A stretch of 64,000 nt of DNA from Tsukamurella sp. PLM1 (GCF_023168325.1 NZ_AP025688.1:1178001-1242000), one strand, 5' to 3'. Counted from the stretch's first letter, positions 1 to 9,762 are shown. Numbers and translations: made by a program. Notes: a model not told the origin generated them from the letters alone.

Positions 1-1
1 C

Positions 2-430
2 GGCGAGGTCGAGCACGACAGCAGCCATGAGCTCGGGGTCGACCCGGGCCTGGTGAAGGACGGAGTCGAGGCCCACCTGCAGGAGCTCCTCGCCGAACAC
101 ACTCACACGTTCGGTGAGGGCTACACCCTGATCCGGCGGGAGTACATGACGGCGATCGGCCCTGTCGACCTGCTGTGCCGCGACGCGGACGGTGGCACCG
201 TCGCGGTCGAGGTGAAGCGGCGGGCGGAGATCGACGGCGTGGAGCAGCTGACCCGCTACCTGGAGCTCCTCAATCGTGACCCGCTGATCGCGCCCGTGAC
301 GGGCATTCTGGCGGCGCAGCAGGTCAAGCCGCAGGCGCGGACGCTCGCGGAGGACCGTGGGATCCGGTGCGTGACCGTCGATTACGACGCGTTGCGCGGC
401 ACCGAAGACACGTCCTACAAGCTCTTCTAA
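2..430 (+). CDS. nucS: Endonuclease NucS (3' part; 5' end outside the window)
   Basis: NucS (EndoMS) is the mismatch-specific endonuclease that gives actinobacteria and some archaea a non-canonical mismatch repair in place of MutS/MutL. About 142 codons of the C-terminal nuclease domain are visible, and the frame is open to the window edge. The restriction-like nuclease core is present: a GPVDLLCRD segment followed by VAVEVKRR (acidic residue then E-x-K) and a QLTRYLELL helix. The protein ends in a short -YKLF tail, the usual place of the beta-clamp contact in this family. An internal GTG at 53 is not the true start, because conserved sequence continues upstream of it. The stop overlaps the ATG of the next small gene (TAATG), so the two are probably translationally coupled. 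Confidence 0.93.
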   Translation, partial: GEVEHDSSHELGVDPGLVKDGVEAHLQELLAEHTHTFGEGYTLIRREYMTAIGPVDLLCRDADGGTVAVEVKRRAEIDGVEQLTRYLELLNRDPLIAPVTGILAAQQVKPQARTLAEDRGIRCVTVDYDALRGTEDTSYKLF

Positions 431-749
431 TGGGCCGCCGGCCGGTATCGCGGAAACGGGCCGGTGCGTCCCGAGCCGGCGGGCCACGGGGCGGCGCGAC
501 GGGGCACCGGCCGCTGAGCGCGGGGGATTCGGCTCCCGGGTCGAGTTCGGCGAGGAGGCGTTCCAGGTGCGCACCGTGACCGGCTCGGGCGCGGTGAAAG
601 CCTACCGGTGCCCGGGCTGCGATCAGGTCATCGGCGCGGGGACGGCCCACGTCGTCGTGTGGCCGGCTGCGGAACGGGGCGGCGTCGGCGAGCGCCGGCA
701 TTGGCACAGCGGGTGCTGGCGCCGGGAGGCCGACCGCCGGGCGCGCTGA
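430..749 (+). CDS. Small CxxC protein downstream of nucS (frameshifted)
   Basis: This conserved small actinobacterial protein sits directly after nucS, as in mycobacteria (Rv1322 position). The ATG at 430 overlaps the nucS stop. An Arg-rich basic N-terminal part reads in one frame to about 490. The conserved part (FGEEAFQVRTV, then YRCPGCDQ, then RRHWHSGCW) reads in the next frame to the stop at 749. One missing base near 484-500 would join them into a protein of about 106 residues. The CxxC pair with the later HWHxxCW residues suggests a single zinc-binding knuckle. A GTG at 567 could start a 60-residue version, but it would cut off conserved residues. Function is unknown. Coupling to nucS invites a link to mismatch repair, which is inference only. 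Confidence 0.6.
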
Positions 750-792
750 CCCGGCGCGTCAACGTGTCCGGCGCATCAACGTGTCCGGCGCG

Positions 793-1869
793 TCAGCGCT
801 TGTCGACCACGACCTGCTCGGTGACCGCCTCAGTGATCTCGTCGGACTCGGCCGCAGCGAAATCGTCGGCACCCAGCACTTCGTTCGCGCGCTGCGCGGC
901 GGTGGGGCCGGGATCGGTGACGTGGTCGGCCCGGGGCGGCTTCGCCGCCTGGTACGGCGCGGGATCGATGCGCCGCTCCACGACCTCGGGCTCGTCGTCG
1001 CCCGTCGCGAGAGCCTCCGGCACGAGGGAGAGCTGCCGGCGCACCGTCTCGAGTTGATCGAGGATCGACGCGCGAAGCGACTGCATGTCCTCGGTGATGC
1101 GACGGGCGTTCGCCACCTGAGTGGCGATCCGGGTGTTGGTGTCCTCGAGCTTCTGCTCCGCTGTGGCGTTCGCGGTGTTGAGCGTCTGCTCGGCGCGCTC
1201 ATTCGCGGAGTCGATCCGCTCACGAGCCTCGTCCTTCGACGCCTCCTCGAGCTCGGTGATCGTGCGGATGGCCTTGTCCCGGCGCATCGACATCGCCATG
1301 TCGAAGTCGTTCTGGACCCGCTCGCGGTTGTCCGCAGCCGACTGCGCCAGCTTCTCGGCCTCGGCCTTCGCCTCCGCCACGATGCGGTCGGCTTCGGCGC
1401 GGGCCTTCGCCATGGTGGCTTCGTGCTCCTCCTCCATGGCCTCGCGGCGCGCCGTCATGTCGGACCGGATGCGGTCGGCCTCGCGGCGCGTGGCCTCGGC
1501 CTCCTGGCGGGCGAGCGAGCGCACCTCGGCGGACTCGTTCTCTGCGGCCGCGCGGATCTCCGACGCCTCGTCGGACGCGAGACGCATCATCCGGGCGATG
1601 CGGTCGCTCATCCCCTCGGCGCTGGTGGGCGGAACGCTGAGCCGGTCGACCTCGCGGCGCAGGTTGTCGATCTCGTCCTGCGCCTCGTCGAGGAGGTCGG
1701 TCAACTCGCGGGCGTGCGCGGACGCCGCGTCCCGGTCTGCGGCCAGAACCCGCAGTTCAGCCTGGTAGCGGTGGAACTGCTCGCTGACCTGGTCCCGGTC
1801 GTACCCACGCAGGACCACCGCGAACGGTGCGGGCGCCGGGCCGCCCGTTACGTTGTCCGAATTCGCCAT
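793..1869 (-). CDS. DivIVA-like long coiled-coil protein
   Basis: A 358-residue, mostly helical, charged protein. Residues about 15-80 look like a DivIVA/Wag31-type N-terminal module (PFAVVLRGYDRDQV, then a heptad-rich segment). Residues about 80-260 form a long coiled coil rich in Ala, Glu and Arg with repeating AEAxRxxADRI-type heptads. The C-terminal 90 residues are acidic and probably disordered. There is no signal peptide or membrane segment, so a cytoplasmic scaffold is likely, as with Wag31, FilP or Scy proteins that organise polar growth and septation in actinobacteria. It is transcribed towards the small CxxC gene and starts about 70 bases from the 3' end of the epimerase gene. The family-level call is fairly safe; a precise orthologue is not assigned. 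Confidence 0.75.
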   Translation of the reverse strand: MANSDNVTGGPAPAPFAVVLRGYDRDQVSEQFHRYQAELRVLAADRDAASAHARELTDLLDEAQDEIDNLRREVDRLSVPPTSAEGMSDRIARMMRLASDEASEIRAAAENESAEVRSLARQEAEATRREADRIRSDMTARREAMEEEHEATMAKARAEADRIVAEAKAEAEKLAQSAADNRERVQNDFDMAMSMRRDKAIRTITELEEASKDEARERIDSANERAEQTLNTANATAEQKLEDTNTRIATQVANARRITEDMQSLRASILDQLETVRRQLSLVPEALATGDDEPEVVERRIDPAPYQAAKPPRADHVTDPGPTAAQRANEVLGADDFAAAESDEITEAVTEQVVVDKR

Positions 1870-1939
1870 GCACCGATGGTACGTGGGCCGGGCGCGGGCC
1901 CGGCGTCAGCAGCCGCACAAGGTCCGAATTATCACCCGG

Positions 1940-2453
1940 TCACGATGCAGGTTCGACCAACTCCACGAGGATGCCGCCCGCATCCTTCGGGTGCAGGAAG
2001 TTGATGCGCGAGCCGGCCGTGCCGCTCCGCGGGGCGTCGTACAACAGCCGCACACCCTGCTCGGTGAGATGCGCGGTCACGGCGTCCAGGTCGGACACCC
2101 GGTACGCCAGTTGCTGCATCCCGGGACCGCTACGGTCGAGGAACTTGGCGATGGTCGACTCGGGGGTCAGGGGCGCGAGAATCTGCAGCTGGGCCTGGCT
2201 CGACGGTGCGCCGCCGTCCGCAAGGAGGGAGGCGGGGAGAGCATCCCCTCGCGCACGCCCGGGCCTCGTTGATCTCCTCGTGGGTGCACTCCATGCCCAG
2301 CACCCGGGCGTACCACTCGAGGGCCGCGTCGAAGTCGGCCACGGCCACGCCGACGTGGTCGATGCCCAGCACGAACTCCGCGGGGACGGCGTTCGCCCCG
2401 GGGTGCGCACCGTGGGCGGTGTGATCTGTTTGTCGCGATTGGCTCTCCGTCAT
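1940..2453 (-). CDS. Methylmalonyl-CoA epimerase (two frameshifts)
   Basis: This vicinal-oxygen-chelate (glyoxalase fold) enzyme interconverts the (R) and (S) forms of methylmalonyl-CoA in the propionate pathway. The N-terminal part from the ATG at 2453 contains GIDHVGVAVADFDAAL with the first metal-ligand His, then HEEINEA. The C-terminal part ending at 1940 contains MQQLAYRVSDLDA and INFLHPKDAGGILVELVE, with the second His and the terminal Glu ligand. The two parts lie in different frames. A short middle piece (VREGMLS, about 2250) lies in the third, so two single-base losses near 2265 and 2230 are needed. The corrected length is about 170 residues, normal for the family. It is divergent from the thiolase gene across about 50 bases, matching the Rv1322A-fadA4 arrangement. 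Confidence 0.82.
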
Positions 2454-2505
2454 GCCTCGAATGTAGCTTTGAGGCGGAAGACCCATGCCCACGAGGAGGA
2501 ATGAA

Positions 2506-3730
2506 GTGGCCCCGACCGTACCCACGCAGGACGCCAGCCACGATCCGACGGTCATCGTCGCCGGCGCTCGGACGCCCTTCGGCAAGCTCCTCGGAGCGCT
2601 CAAGTCGCAGTCCGGCACCGATCTCGGCGCCGTCGCCATCCGCGGCGCGCTGGAGAAGAGCGGCGTCGATCCACAGACGATCGACTACGTGATCATGGGA
2701 CAGGTCCTCACCGCGGGCGCCGGCCAGATGCCGGCTCGCCAGGCCGCGATCGCGGGCGGCGTGCCGTGGGACGTGCCCACGCTGACGATCAACAAGATGT
2801 GCCTGTCGGGCATCAATGCGATCGCCCGGCCGATCAGCTGATCCGCGCCGGTGAGTACGAGGTCGTGGTTGCCGGCGGCCAGGAGTCGATGACGCAGGCG
2901 CCGCACATCCTCACCGGCAGCCGCGAGGGCCACAAGTACGGCAGCGTCGAGATGCTCGATCACACCGCGTACGACGGCCTGCACGACGTGTTCACCGACC
3001 AGCCGATGGGCGGCCTCACCGAGCAGCTCAACACCACCGACACGGTGACGTACTCACGCGACGAGCAGGACGCGTTCGCCGCCGACTCGCACCGCAAGGC
3101 CGCCGCGGCGTGGGCCGCCGGCAAGTTCGCCGACGAGGTCGTGCCGGTGGAGATCCCGCAGCGCCGGGGCGAGCCGATCCGTGTTATCGAGGACGAGGGC
3201 GTCCGCGGCGATACGACCGTCGAGTCGCTCGCCAAGCTGCGCCCGGCCTTCGCGAAGGACGGCAGCATCACCGCGGGCAACGCCAGCCAGCTCACCGACG
3301 GCGCCGTCGCCGTGGTGGTGATGCGCAGGAGCAGGGCGCGGAGCTCGGTCTCGACTACCTCGCCGAGATCGGCGCGCACGGTGTCGTCGCCGGCCCGGAC
3401 TCGTCGCTGCAGCACCAGCCCTCCAACGCCATCAAGAAGGCGTGTGAGAAGCAGGGCATCACACCCGGCGACCTCGACCTGCTGGAGATCAACGAGGCGT
3501 TCGCGGCCGTCGGCCTCGCGTCGACCGCCGACCTCGGCGTCGACCCCGAGAAGGTCAACGTCGACGGCGGCGCGATCGCCATCGGCCACCCGCTGGGGGC
3601 GTCCGGGGCGCGCATCGTGCTCCACCTCGCGCTCGAGCTCGCCCGCCGCGGCGGCGGCACCGGCGCCGCGGGCCTGTGCGGCGCCGGCGGCCGTGGCGAC
3701 GCCCTCATCATCACCGTCCCCGGAAAGTAG
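2506..3730 (+). CDS. fadA4: Acetyl-CoA acetyltransferase / thiolase (two frameshifts)
   Basis: This thiolase condenses two acetyl-CoA to acetoacetyl-CoA or performs the reverse cleavage. GTG at 2506 is chosen as start because GAGGAGG lies 7 bases upstream and the first residues lead straight into [12 protein letters not shown]. The nucleophilic Cys is in INKMCLSG, the catalytic His in GHPLGASGA and the second Cys in GLCGAGG. The frame breaks twice. Near 2828 one G is missing between INAIA and [11 protein letters not shown]. Near 3325-3335 one A is probably missing after VAVVVMR. Corrected length is about 408 residues. The position next to the epimerase and upstream of a YbbN-like gene matches M. 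tuberculosis fadA4. Confidence 0.87.
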
Positions 3731-3743
3731 AGAAGCAACACCG

Positions 3744-4112
3744 ATGAACGAATCCCTCGCGTCCAAGATCGTCACCGCATTCAAGGTCGTCGCCTTCGTC
3801 GAGGCCCTCACCTGGGTGTGGTTGATCATCGGCATGATCATCAAGCGGGTACAGGACAAGCCCGACGCGATTGCTGCGCCCGGCATGACGCACGGCATCG
3901 TCTTCATGGTGCTGGTCGTTCTGACCCTCGCCACCGCCTACGCCCGCAAGTGGGACCTCAAGACCCTCGCCCTCGGCTTGCTCGCCACGGTGCTGCCCTT
4001 CTGCTCCGTGGTCTTCGAGGTCTGGGCGCAGCGCGCGGGCAAGCTCGACGCGCCCGCGGCACCGTCGGGCACCCCGAAGCGGGACGTGACCGCAGACGCG
4101 ATCCGCGGATAG
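3744..4112 (+). CDS. DUF3817 integral membrane protein
   Basis: This 122-residue protein has three or four predicted membrane segments: residues about 10-35 ([19 protein letters not shown]), about 50-70, and about 75-95. The layout and the conserved E/H positions (FVEALTWVW, then PGMTHGIVF) fit the DUF3817 family of small actinobacterial membrane proteins, whose function is unknown. ATG at 3744 follows the thiolase stop by 13 bases with AGAAG upstream, so the two may be co-transcribed. A second DUF3817 protein lies at 57809-58186. The two are clearly different in sequence, so this is not a recent duplication. Confidence 0.78.
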   Translation: MNESLASKIVTAFKVVAFVEALTWVWLIIGMIIKRVQDKPDAIAAPGMTHGIVFMVLVVLTLATAYARKWDLKTLALGLLATVLPFCSVVFEVWAQRAGKLDAPAAPSGTPKRDVTADAIRG

Positions 4113-4183
4113 GCAGCCGCGACGCCCGGCTCGCGGGGTACCTTGATTCGCTGATCGGTTCGGCCTGACGAGGGGCGTGAGAC

Positions 4184-7122
4184 ATGGTGGACATCCTGGG
4201 CGGCCTGCCCGGAGGAAGGGCGCTCGAGGCGTCCGTGAACCGGCTGGCCGCCACGGCCCGCAACGGCTACGAGGTGCTCACGCAGGGCGGCCTCGAGACC
4301 GGCGCGAAGCCGTCGCAATTCGCGGTGGTCGACCGGTCCCCGATGTACCGGTTGCGGCGGTACTTCGCCGACTCGTCGCCGGCGCCCGCCGTGGACGGGC
4401 GGCCGGTGATCCTGCTGGTCCCGCCGATGATGGTGGACGCGAACGTCTTCGACGTCACCGAGGACAAGGGCGCCGTCTCGGTGCTGCACCGCGCGGGCAT
4501 CGACCCGTGGGTGATCGACTTCGGTTCGCCCGACCGGGAGGAGGGCGGACTCGAGCGCAACCTCGCGGACCACGTGGTGGCCATCTCCAAAGCGATCGAC
4601 CGGATCGTCGCCGTGCGCGGGCGCGACGTGCACATCGGCGGCTACTCGCAGGGCGGGATGTTCTGCTACCAGGTGGCCGCGTACCGCCGATCGCGGTCGA
4701 TCGCGAGCCTCGTGACGTTCGGCAGCCCCGTCGACATCTCCGCCGGCCTGCCGCTGGGCGCCCCGCCCGCGCTGGTGAACAAGGGCGCCGAGTTCGTCGC
4801 CGACCACGTGTTCAACCGCTTCTACCTGCCGAGCTGGATGGTGCAGCGCGGCTTCGAGATGCTCAACCCGGTGAAGGCGGTCCGCTCGCGGATCGACTTC
4901 GTGCGGCAGCTGCACGACCGGGCGGCACTGCTCCCGCGCGAGGACCAGCGCCGCTTCCTCGAGGCCGACGGCTGGGTCGCTTACGCGGGGCCTGCGGTGG
5001 CCGACCTGCTCAAGCAGTTCGTCGTGCACAACCGCATGCTCACGGGCGGCTTCGCGATCGACGGCGACGCGGTCTCGCTCGCCTCGATCACCTGCCCGGT
5101 GCTGGCGTTCGTCGGCAAGTCGGACCAGATCGGCCGGCCGAGCGCGGTCCGCGGGATCCTGCAGGCGGCCCCGTCCGCGGACGTTTACGAGGCGCAGGTC
5201 TCGGCCGGGCACTTCGGGCTCGTCGTGGGCAGTTCGGCCGGCGCGGTCACCTATCCGACGGTGGCCGCCTGGATCGCCTGGCAGGAGGGGCGCGGCCCCG
5301 AGCCGGAGAACGTGGCGGCGATGCAGCCGCACGACGGCACGGACGCAGGCGTCAATCCGGTGGTCGCCGGCCTGGGTGGGCTCGCCACCGTCGGATTCGT
5401 GGCCGCGCGCGACGTGCTCGACGCGGCGTCGGGGCCGCGGCCGGCGCGTCGGCGGTGGCGCGCGAGGTGACCCGTGGCCTGCCCAAACTGGCCCGGTTGG
5501 GGCAGCTGCAGGCGCACACCCAGGTCTCGCTGGGCAAGCTGCTCGCGGAGCAGGCGGCGCGGGACCCGCACGGCGAGCTGTTCCTGTACGAGGACCGCGT
5601 GCACTCCAAGCACGCGGTCAACGAGCGCATCGACCGCGTCGTCAGCGGCCTGCTCCAGGTCGGCGTCCGGCAGGGCGAGCACGTGGGTGTGCTCATGCAC
5701 ACCCGCCCGTCGGCGCTGGTCGTGATGGCCGCGCTGTCGCGGCTCGGGGCCGTCGCGGTGCTGCTGCCGCCGGGTATCGATTACGCGGCAGCGCTACGGC
5801 TCGGCGAGGCGACGTCGGTGATCACCGACCCGGAGCACGCGCAGGACGCGGTGGCCGTCGCAGAGCGTGTGTTCGTCGTCGGTGGCGGCGACCGGCGCGA
5901 CCGGCCGGGGGCGTCCCGTCAGGACCTCGACGCCGAGCTCGTCGACCTGGAGCAGGTCGACCCCGACGACGTGCGGATCCCGCGCTGGTACCGGCCCGAC
6001 GCCGGGCTCGGGCGCGACCTCGCGTTCGTCATGTTCTCCGAGGCGGGCGGCGGGCTGCGGGCCAAGCGGGTCACGAACGGCCGGTGGGCGCTCTCGGCGT
6101 TCGGTACGGCGTCCGCGGCGCGGCTGTCGGAGAGCGACACCGTCTACTGCCTCACGCCGCTCAGTCACAGCTCGGGCCTGATGACGAGCCTGGGCGGTGC
6201 GCTTGCCGGCGGCTCCCGCATCGCGCTGACCAGGGACTTCGATCCCGACCGGTTCATGGTCGAGGTGCAGCGCTACGGCGTCACCGTGGTCTGCTACACC
6301 TGGAACCTGATGCGTGCGGTGCTCGACGCACCGGACCTCACGGTTCCGAAGTACCACCCCGTCCGGGCGTTCATCGGCTCGGGCATGTCCGCCGAGCTGT
6401 CCCGCCGGGTCTCGGAGGCGTTCGACGCGCAGGTCGTCGAGTTCTACGCCTCCACCGAGGGGGAGATCGTGCTGGCCAAGGTCCGGGGCGGCAAACCCGG
6501 GGCGAAGGGGCGTCGCCTGCCGGGCAGCGCCGAGGTCGCCCTGGTGGACTACTACTTCGACTCCGGCCGGTTCGTGGAGAACGGCGACGGATTCCTGCAG
6601 GAGGTCCGGCAGGGCGAGGTGGGAGTGCTCCTCGGTCGTGCGGACCCGGACACCACTCACCACGACGTCCTGCTGCGCGGCGTGTTCCGCCCGGGCGACG
6701 CCTGGTTCTCGACGGGGCACCTGTTCCGCCAGGACGACGACGGCGACTACTGGCTCGTCGACGACGTGCGCACCGTCGCGGTCACCGACCGCGGTCCGGT
6801 GTACTCGATCCCCGTCTCGGACGTGCTCGAGCAGTTGGGCCAGGTCGACCAGGCGGTCGTGTACCACGTCCCGGGGGCGTCGCCGTCGGACGCGCCCCAG
6901 GTGGTCGCGGCAGTCACGCTGCGCGCGGGGGACACCCTCACGGCGGACGAGGTGACCGACGCGTTCGCGGGCCGGCACGAGCAGTACCCCGACGCCGTGC
7001 ACGTGGTCGACTCGGTTCCCCAGACCAGCTGGTTCCGCCCGCGTCGCGGCGCCTTGGCCGAGCGCGGCACGCCCGGGCCCGGGTCGTGGCGGTTCGACGC
7101 CGAACGCTCGCGGTACGCCTGA
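4184..7122 (+). CDS. Alpha/beta hydrolase - acyl-CoA ligase-like fusion (frameshifted)
   Basis: The N-terminal part (residues 1 to about 415) is an alpha/beta hydrolase of the PHA-synthase/PhaC-like type. It has a conserved PVILLVPPMM strand, nucleophile elbow GGYSQGG with Ser155, an Asp region (FVGKSDQIG) and His in AGHFG. The C-terminal part is an adenylate-forming (AMP-binding) domain: KLLAEQAARDPHGELFLYED, YCLTPLSHSSGLMTSLGG, and VVEFYASTEGE as the A5 motif. The two read in adjacent frames joined at 5431-5434, where GGGG in place of GGGGG restores one protein of about 980 residues. No credible separate start with an RBS precedes the ligase half. Several ligase motifs are degenerate: the P-loop reads SEAGGGLRAKR, the TGD motif reads STGH, and no C-terminal catalytic Lys motif is evident. 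A specialised or inactive ligase half is therefore possible. Confidence 0.8.
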
Positions 7123-7191
7123 CCCGAGCGCTCGCTCTCGGCGAACGCTTCCGGCGCCAGCGCGGGGGCGGACCCGTGCCAAGATGGAGGG

Positions 7192-8178
7192 GTGACTACA
7201 CCGCGCGCCGGACGAGGCGCTTCCAGGCAGGACCAGGAACGGGCGTTGCGCACCGCGGCGGCCATGGCGGGGGCGGTCGACCTCTCGGGCCTCAAGGCCC
7301 GGGCGGACGCGAAGGCGGTCCAGGAGGCGCGCGCGGCGGCGGGGCAGGAGCCCGACGGTGCCGCGTCCGCCGGGCCCGGCGTCGTCGACGTCACCGACCA
7401 GAGCTTCCCCGTCGAGGTCATCGATCGGTCGGCGAACCAGTTGGTCGTCGTCCTGCTCATGGCCCCATACAGCGAGCAGTCCCAGGCGATGGCCGCGGTG
7501 CTCGGCAAGCTGGCGGCCGACGACGGCGGGCGTTGGACCCTCGCGCGCGTCGATGTCGACGGTGCGCCGGGGGTCGCGCAGGCCTTCGGCGCCCAGTCGG
7601 TGCCCATGGTGATCGCCGTCGCCGGGGGCCGCGCGGCCACCGCGTTCGCGGGCGCCCAACCGGAGCAGGCGGTGCGCCAGTGGCTCGACGACGTGCTCTC
7701 GCAGTTGCCGCCCGAGTTCGGCGGCGTCGGCGGCGGGGCCGGCGTCGAGGGGGAGGCGGACGCACCGTCGGACCCGCGGCGCGACGCGGCAGAGCAGCTC
7801 GCGGCCGACGGCGACTACGACGGTGCGCGCGCCGCGTACGAGGCGATCCTGCACGCCGACCCGCGCGATGTGGAGGCCGCCGCCGCGGTGAAGCAGATGG
7901 CGTTCTTCGCCCGCGCCACCCGCATCGAACCGGGGGCCGTGGGGCGCGCGGCCGCCGCCCCGGGCGACGTCGAGCAGATCCTCGCCGCCGCCGACGAGGA
8001 GCTCCTCGGTGGGGCCCCCGCGGATGCGTTCGCGCGCCTGACGGCGGCGATCCGCACCGCGTCCGGCGACGACCGCACCGCGCTGCGCACCCGACTGCTG
8101 GAGCTGTTCGAGCTGTTCGACCCGGCGGATCCGGTCGTGCTGGCGGCTCGCCGCGATCTCGCTGCCGCGCTCTTCTGA
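7192..8178 (+). CDS. YbbN-like thioredoxin-fold/TPR co-chaperone
   Basis: A 328-residue protein with GTG start at 7192. Residues about 65-175 adopt a thioredoxin fold (VIDRSANQLVVVLLMAP, then WTLARVDVDGAPGVAQAFGAQSVPMV with the cis-Pro). The rest holds TPR-like helices (AEQLAADGDYDGARAAYEAIL). The position where thioredoxin carries WCxxC reads MAPYSEQS, so no redox cysteines are present. YbbN/CnoX-type proteins are chaperone-like factors that work with DnaK or GroEL, which fits a fold without redox activity. It lies downstream of the thiolase and fusion genes and corresponds in position to Rv1324. The N-terminal 60 residues are charged and probably flexible. Confidence 0.8.
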   Translation: MTTPRAGRGASRQDQERALRTAAAMAGAVDLSGLKARADAKAVQEARAAAGQEPDGAASAGPGVVDVTDQSFPVEVIDRSANQLVVVLLMAPYSEQSQAMAAVLGKLAADDGGRWTLARVDVDGAPGVAQAFGAQSVPMVIAVAGGRAATAFAGAQPEQAVRQWLDDVLSQLPPEFGGVGGGAGVEGEADAPSDPRRDAAEQLAADGDYDGARAAYEAILHADPRDVEAAAAVKQMAFFARATRIEPGAVGRAAAAPGDVEQILAAADEELLGGAPADAFARLTAAIRTASGDDRTALRTRLLELFELFDPADPVVLAARRDLAAALF

Positions 8179-8231
8179 CCCGCGGGCGGGCATGGGCCGC
8201 ACCACGATCGCGGGTTTGTGATAATGATCGG

Positions 8232-9494
8232 GTGTCTGTGAACGGAGTGTCGCGTCGCGCGGTGCTGGCGGGGGTCGGCGGGGCGACACTCGCAGGTGCG
8301 CTCGCCGCGTGCGGACCGAGCACCGGCCGTGGTGAATCGGGGACCGGCGGTGATCTGCACGCCTGGTTCCACCAGTACGGCGAGAACGGCGCCCCGGAGG
8401 CGTTGGTGAGGTACGCGTCGCAGTTCCCGGGCAGTGGCGTGCGGGTCGTCTCGTTCCCCGGCGACTACGACCAGCGGGTGTCGTCGGCGCTGGCCGGCGG
8501 CGACGGGCCGGACGTGTTCGAGTTCGCCAACGGCCCGACGATGGACATGATCGCCGCGGGCCGGGTCGCCGATCTGACGGACCTGTTCGGTGACGCGCGT
8601 TCGGACTTCACGCCCGCGCTGCTCGACCGGATGACGTACCGCGGCCGGGTGTACGCGGTGCCGCAGGTGACCGACATGCAGCTACTGGTGTATCGGCGGT
8701 CGATGCTGGAGGCGGCCGGGGTAGTTCCACCCCGCACCCTCGACGAGCTGGTCTCGGCGGCGCGAGCGCTGAACGGGCCGGAGGTCAAGGGCCTGTTCCT
8801 CGGTAACAACGGTGGGGTGGACGTGGTCGGCGGGGTCCTGTTGTGGTCCTCGGGACACGACTACCTCACGCCCGACATCCGGCCCGGCTTCGTTCACGAG
8901 GACGTGGCCGCAGGCCTGCGGACGCTCCGCAGCCTGTTCACGTCGGGCGACCTGCTGCTCGGCGCACCGCAGGACTGGTCCGATCCGGGCGCGTTCATCG
9001 CCGGCCGGACCGCGATGCAGTGGACCGGCCTGTGGGCGCTGCCGGCGATCCGCGCGGCGCTCGGCGACGACGTCGGCGTCCGGCCCTTCCCGGCCATCGG
9101 CGCGAACGGCGGCGCGAGCGTCCCGTTCGGTGCGTACGGCGCGGCGGTGAACGCCGAAGGCGACGTGGAGCGGGCGAAGAAGTTCGTCCAGTGGTTGTGG
9201 ATCGAGAGGACCGACCTGCAGCTCGACTGGGCACAGCAGTACGGGCTGCACGTCCCGGCCCGGCGGTCGCTGCTGCCGCAGGCGACGAAGCTGGCGACCG
9301 GCCTGTACAACGAGGCCGCCCAACTCGTGTACTCCGTCGGCCGGCCGCAGACTCCCCTGTTGTGGACCCCGCGCAGCGCCACGGCCTATCGCGACGCGCT
9401 CGACCGCGTCATCCGCGGCGGGACCGACCCGATGGCCGAGCTCCGCGGTGTCGCCACGGTCGTCGAGAAGGAGCTCGAGCGGTTCCCGAGCTGA
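8232..9494 (+). CDS. Extracellular sugar-type ABC solute-binding lipoprotein (orphan)
   Basis: A 420-residue family 1 solute-binding protein (SBP_bac type). The N-terminus carries SRRAVLAGVGG followed by lipobox LAAC at residues about 25-28, so it is a lipoprotein probably exported by the Tat route because of the twin Arg. The body shows the usual features: DGPDVFEFANGPTMDMIAAGRVADLTDLF, YAVPQVTDMQLLVYRRS, and AFIAGRTAMQWTG. GTG at 8232 is chosen as the start of the signal peptide. No permease or ATPase gene of a sugar ABC system is adjacent, since the esterase follows. The substrate is unknown; the fold suggests a sugar or glycerophosphodiester, as inference from the family only. Confidence 0.82.
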   Translation: MSVNGVSRRAVLAGVGGATLAGALAACGPSTGRGESGTGGDLHAWFHQYGENGAPEALVRYASQFPGSGVRVVSFPGDYDQRVSSALAGGDGPDVFEFANGPTMDMIAAGRVADLTDLFGDARSDFTPALLDRMTYRGRVYAVPQVTDMQLLVYRRSMLEAAGVVPPRTLDELVSAARALNGPEVKGLFLGNNGGVDVVGGVLLWSSGHDYLTPDIRPGFVHEDVAAGLRTLRSLFTSGDLLLGAPQDWSDPGAFIAGRTAMQWTGLWALPAIRAALGDDVGVRPFPAIGANGGASVPFGAYGAAVNAEGDVERAKKFVQWLWIERTDLQLDWAQQYGLHVPARRSLLPQATKLATGLYNEAAQLVYSVGRPQTPLLWTPRSATAYRDALDRVIRGGTDPMAELRGVATVVEKELERFPS

Positions 9495-9700
9495 CGGTCC
9501 GCCGCGTCCCGGAACGCGTTCCTTGGTATCGATCGCCCCTCCGGCGGCGTTGTTCCTGGTAGCGCGGCGTTGGATCACGGCGGGCGCGGAGCGCACCGGC
9601 AGTTCCCCGATGAGCTGATGTGACCGTCGTCACCGGTGTCCGAGCTCCGGCGACCGGGACACGCCGGGGCCGTTGATAGGCGGATTCGCTGGATCTATCG

Positions 9701-9751
9701 ACCGGTTCCGCTTAGTCTGAACCGGTTCTGTCCGGCCCTCGTCGGCCGGAC
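9701..9751 (+). promoter_or_regulatory. Operator-like repeats and leader hairpin before the 9763 esterase
   Basis: ACCGGTTC occurs at 9701-9708 and again at 9721-9728, exactly 20 bases apart. The second copy lies in the perfect palindrome GAACCGGTTC (9719-9728). Just downstream, GTCCGGCC (9730-9737) and GGCCGGAC (9744-9751) form an 8-bp stem with a 6-base loop immediately ahead of the GAGGAGA ribosome site. A dimeric repressor site plus a 5' leader hairpin would explain it. The rest of 9495-9700 shows nothing further. Confidence 0.4.
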
Positions 9752-9762
9752 GAGAGGAGACG

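Noticed and set aside
781..2004. Plus-strand frames of up to 407 residues over the coiled-coil gene
   Set aside because: These mirror the heptad repeats of the minus-strand gene and have no ribosome site or recognisable domain.
5376..8231. A 1372-residue open frame running into the binding-protein gene
   Set aside because: Only the last 420 residues (from GTG 8232) are a real protein. The earlier part is Arg/Gly/Ala-rich sequence antiphase to the fusion and YbbN-like genes.
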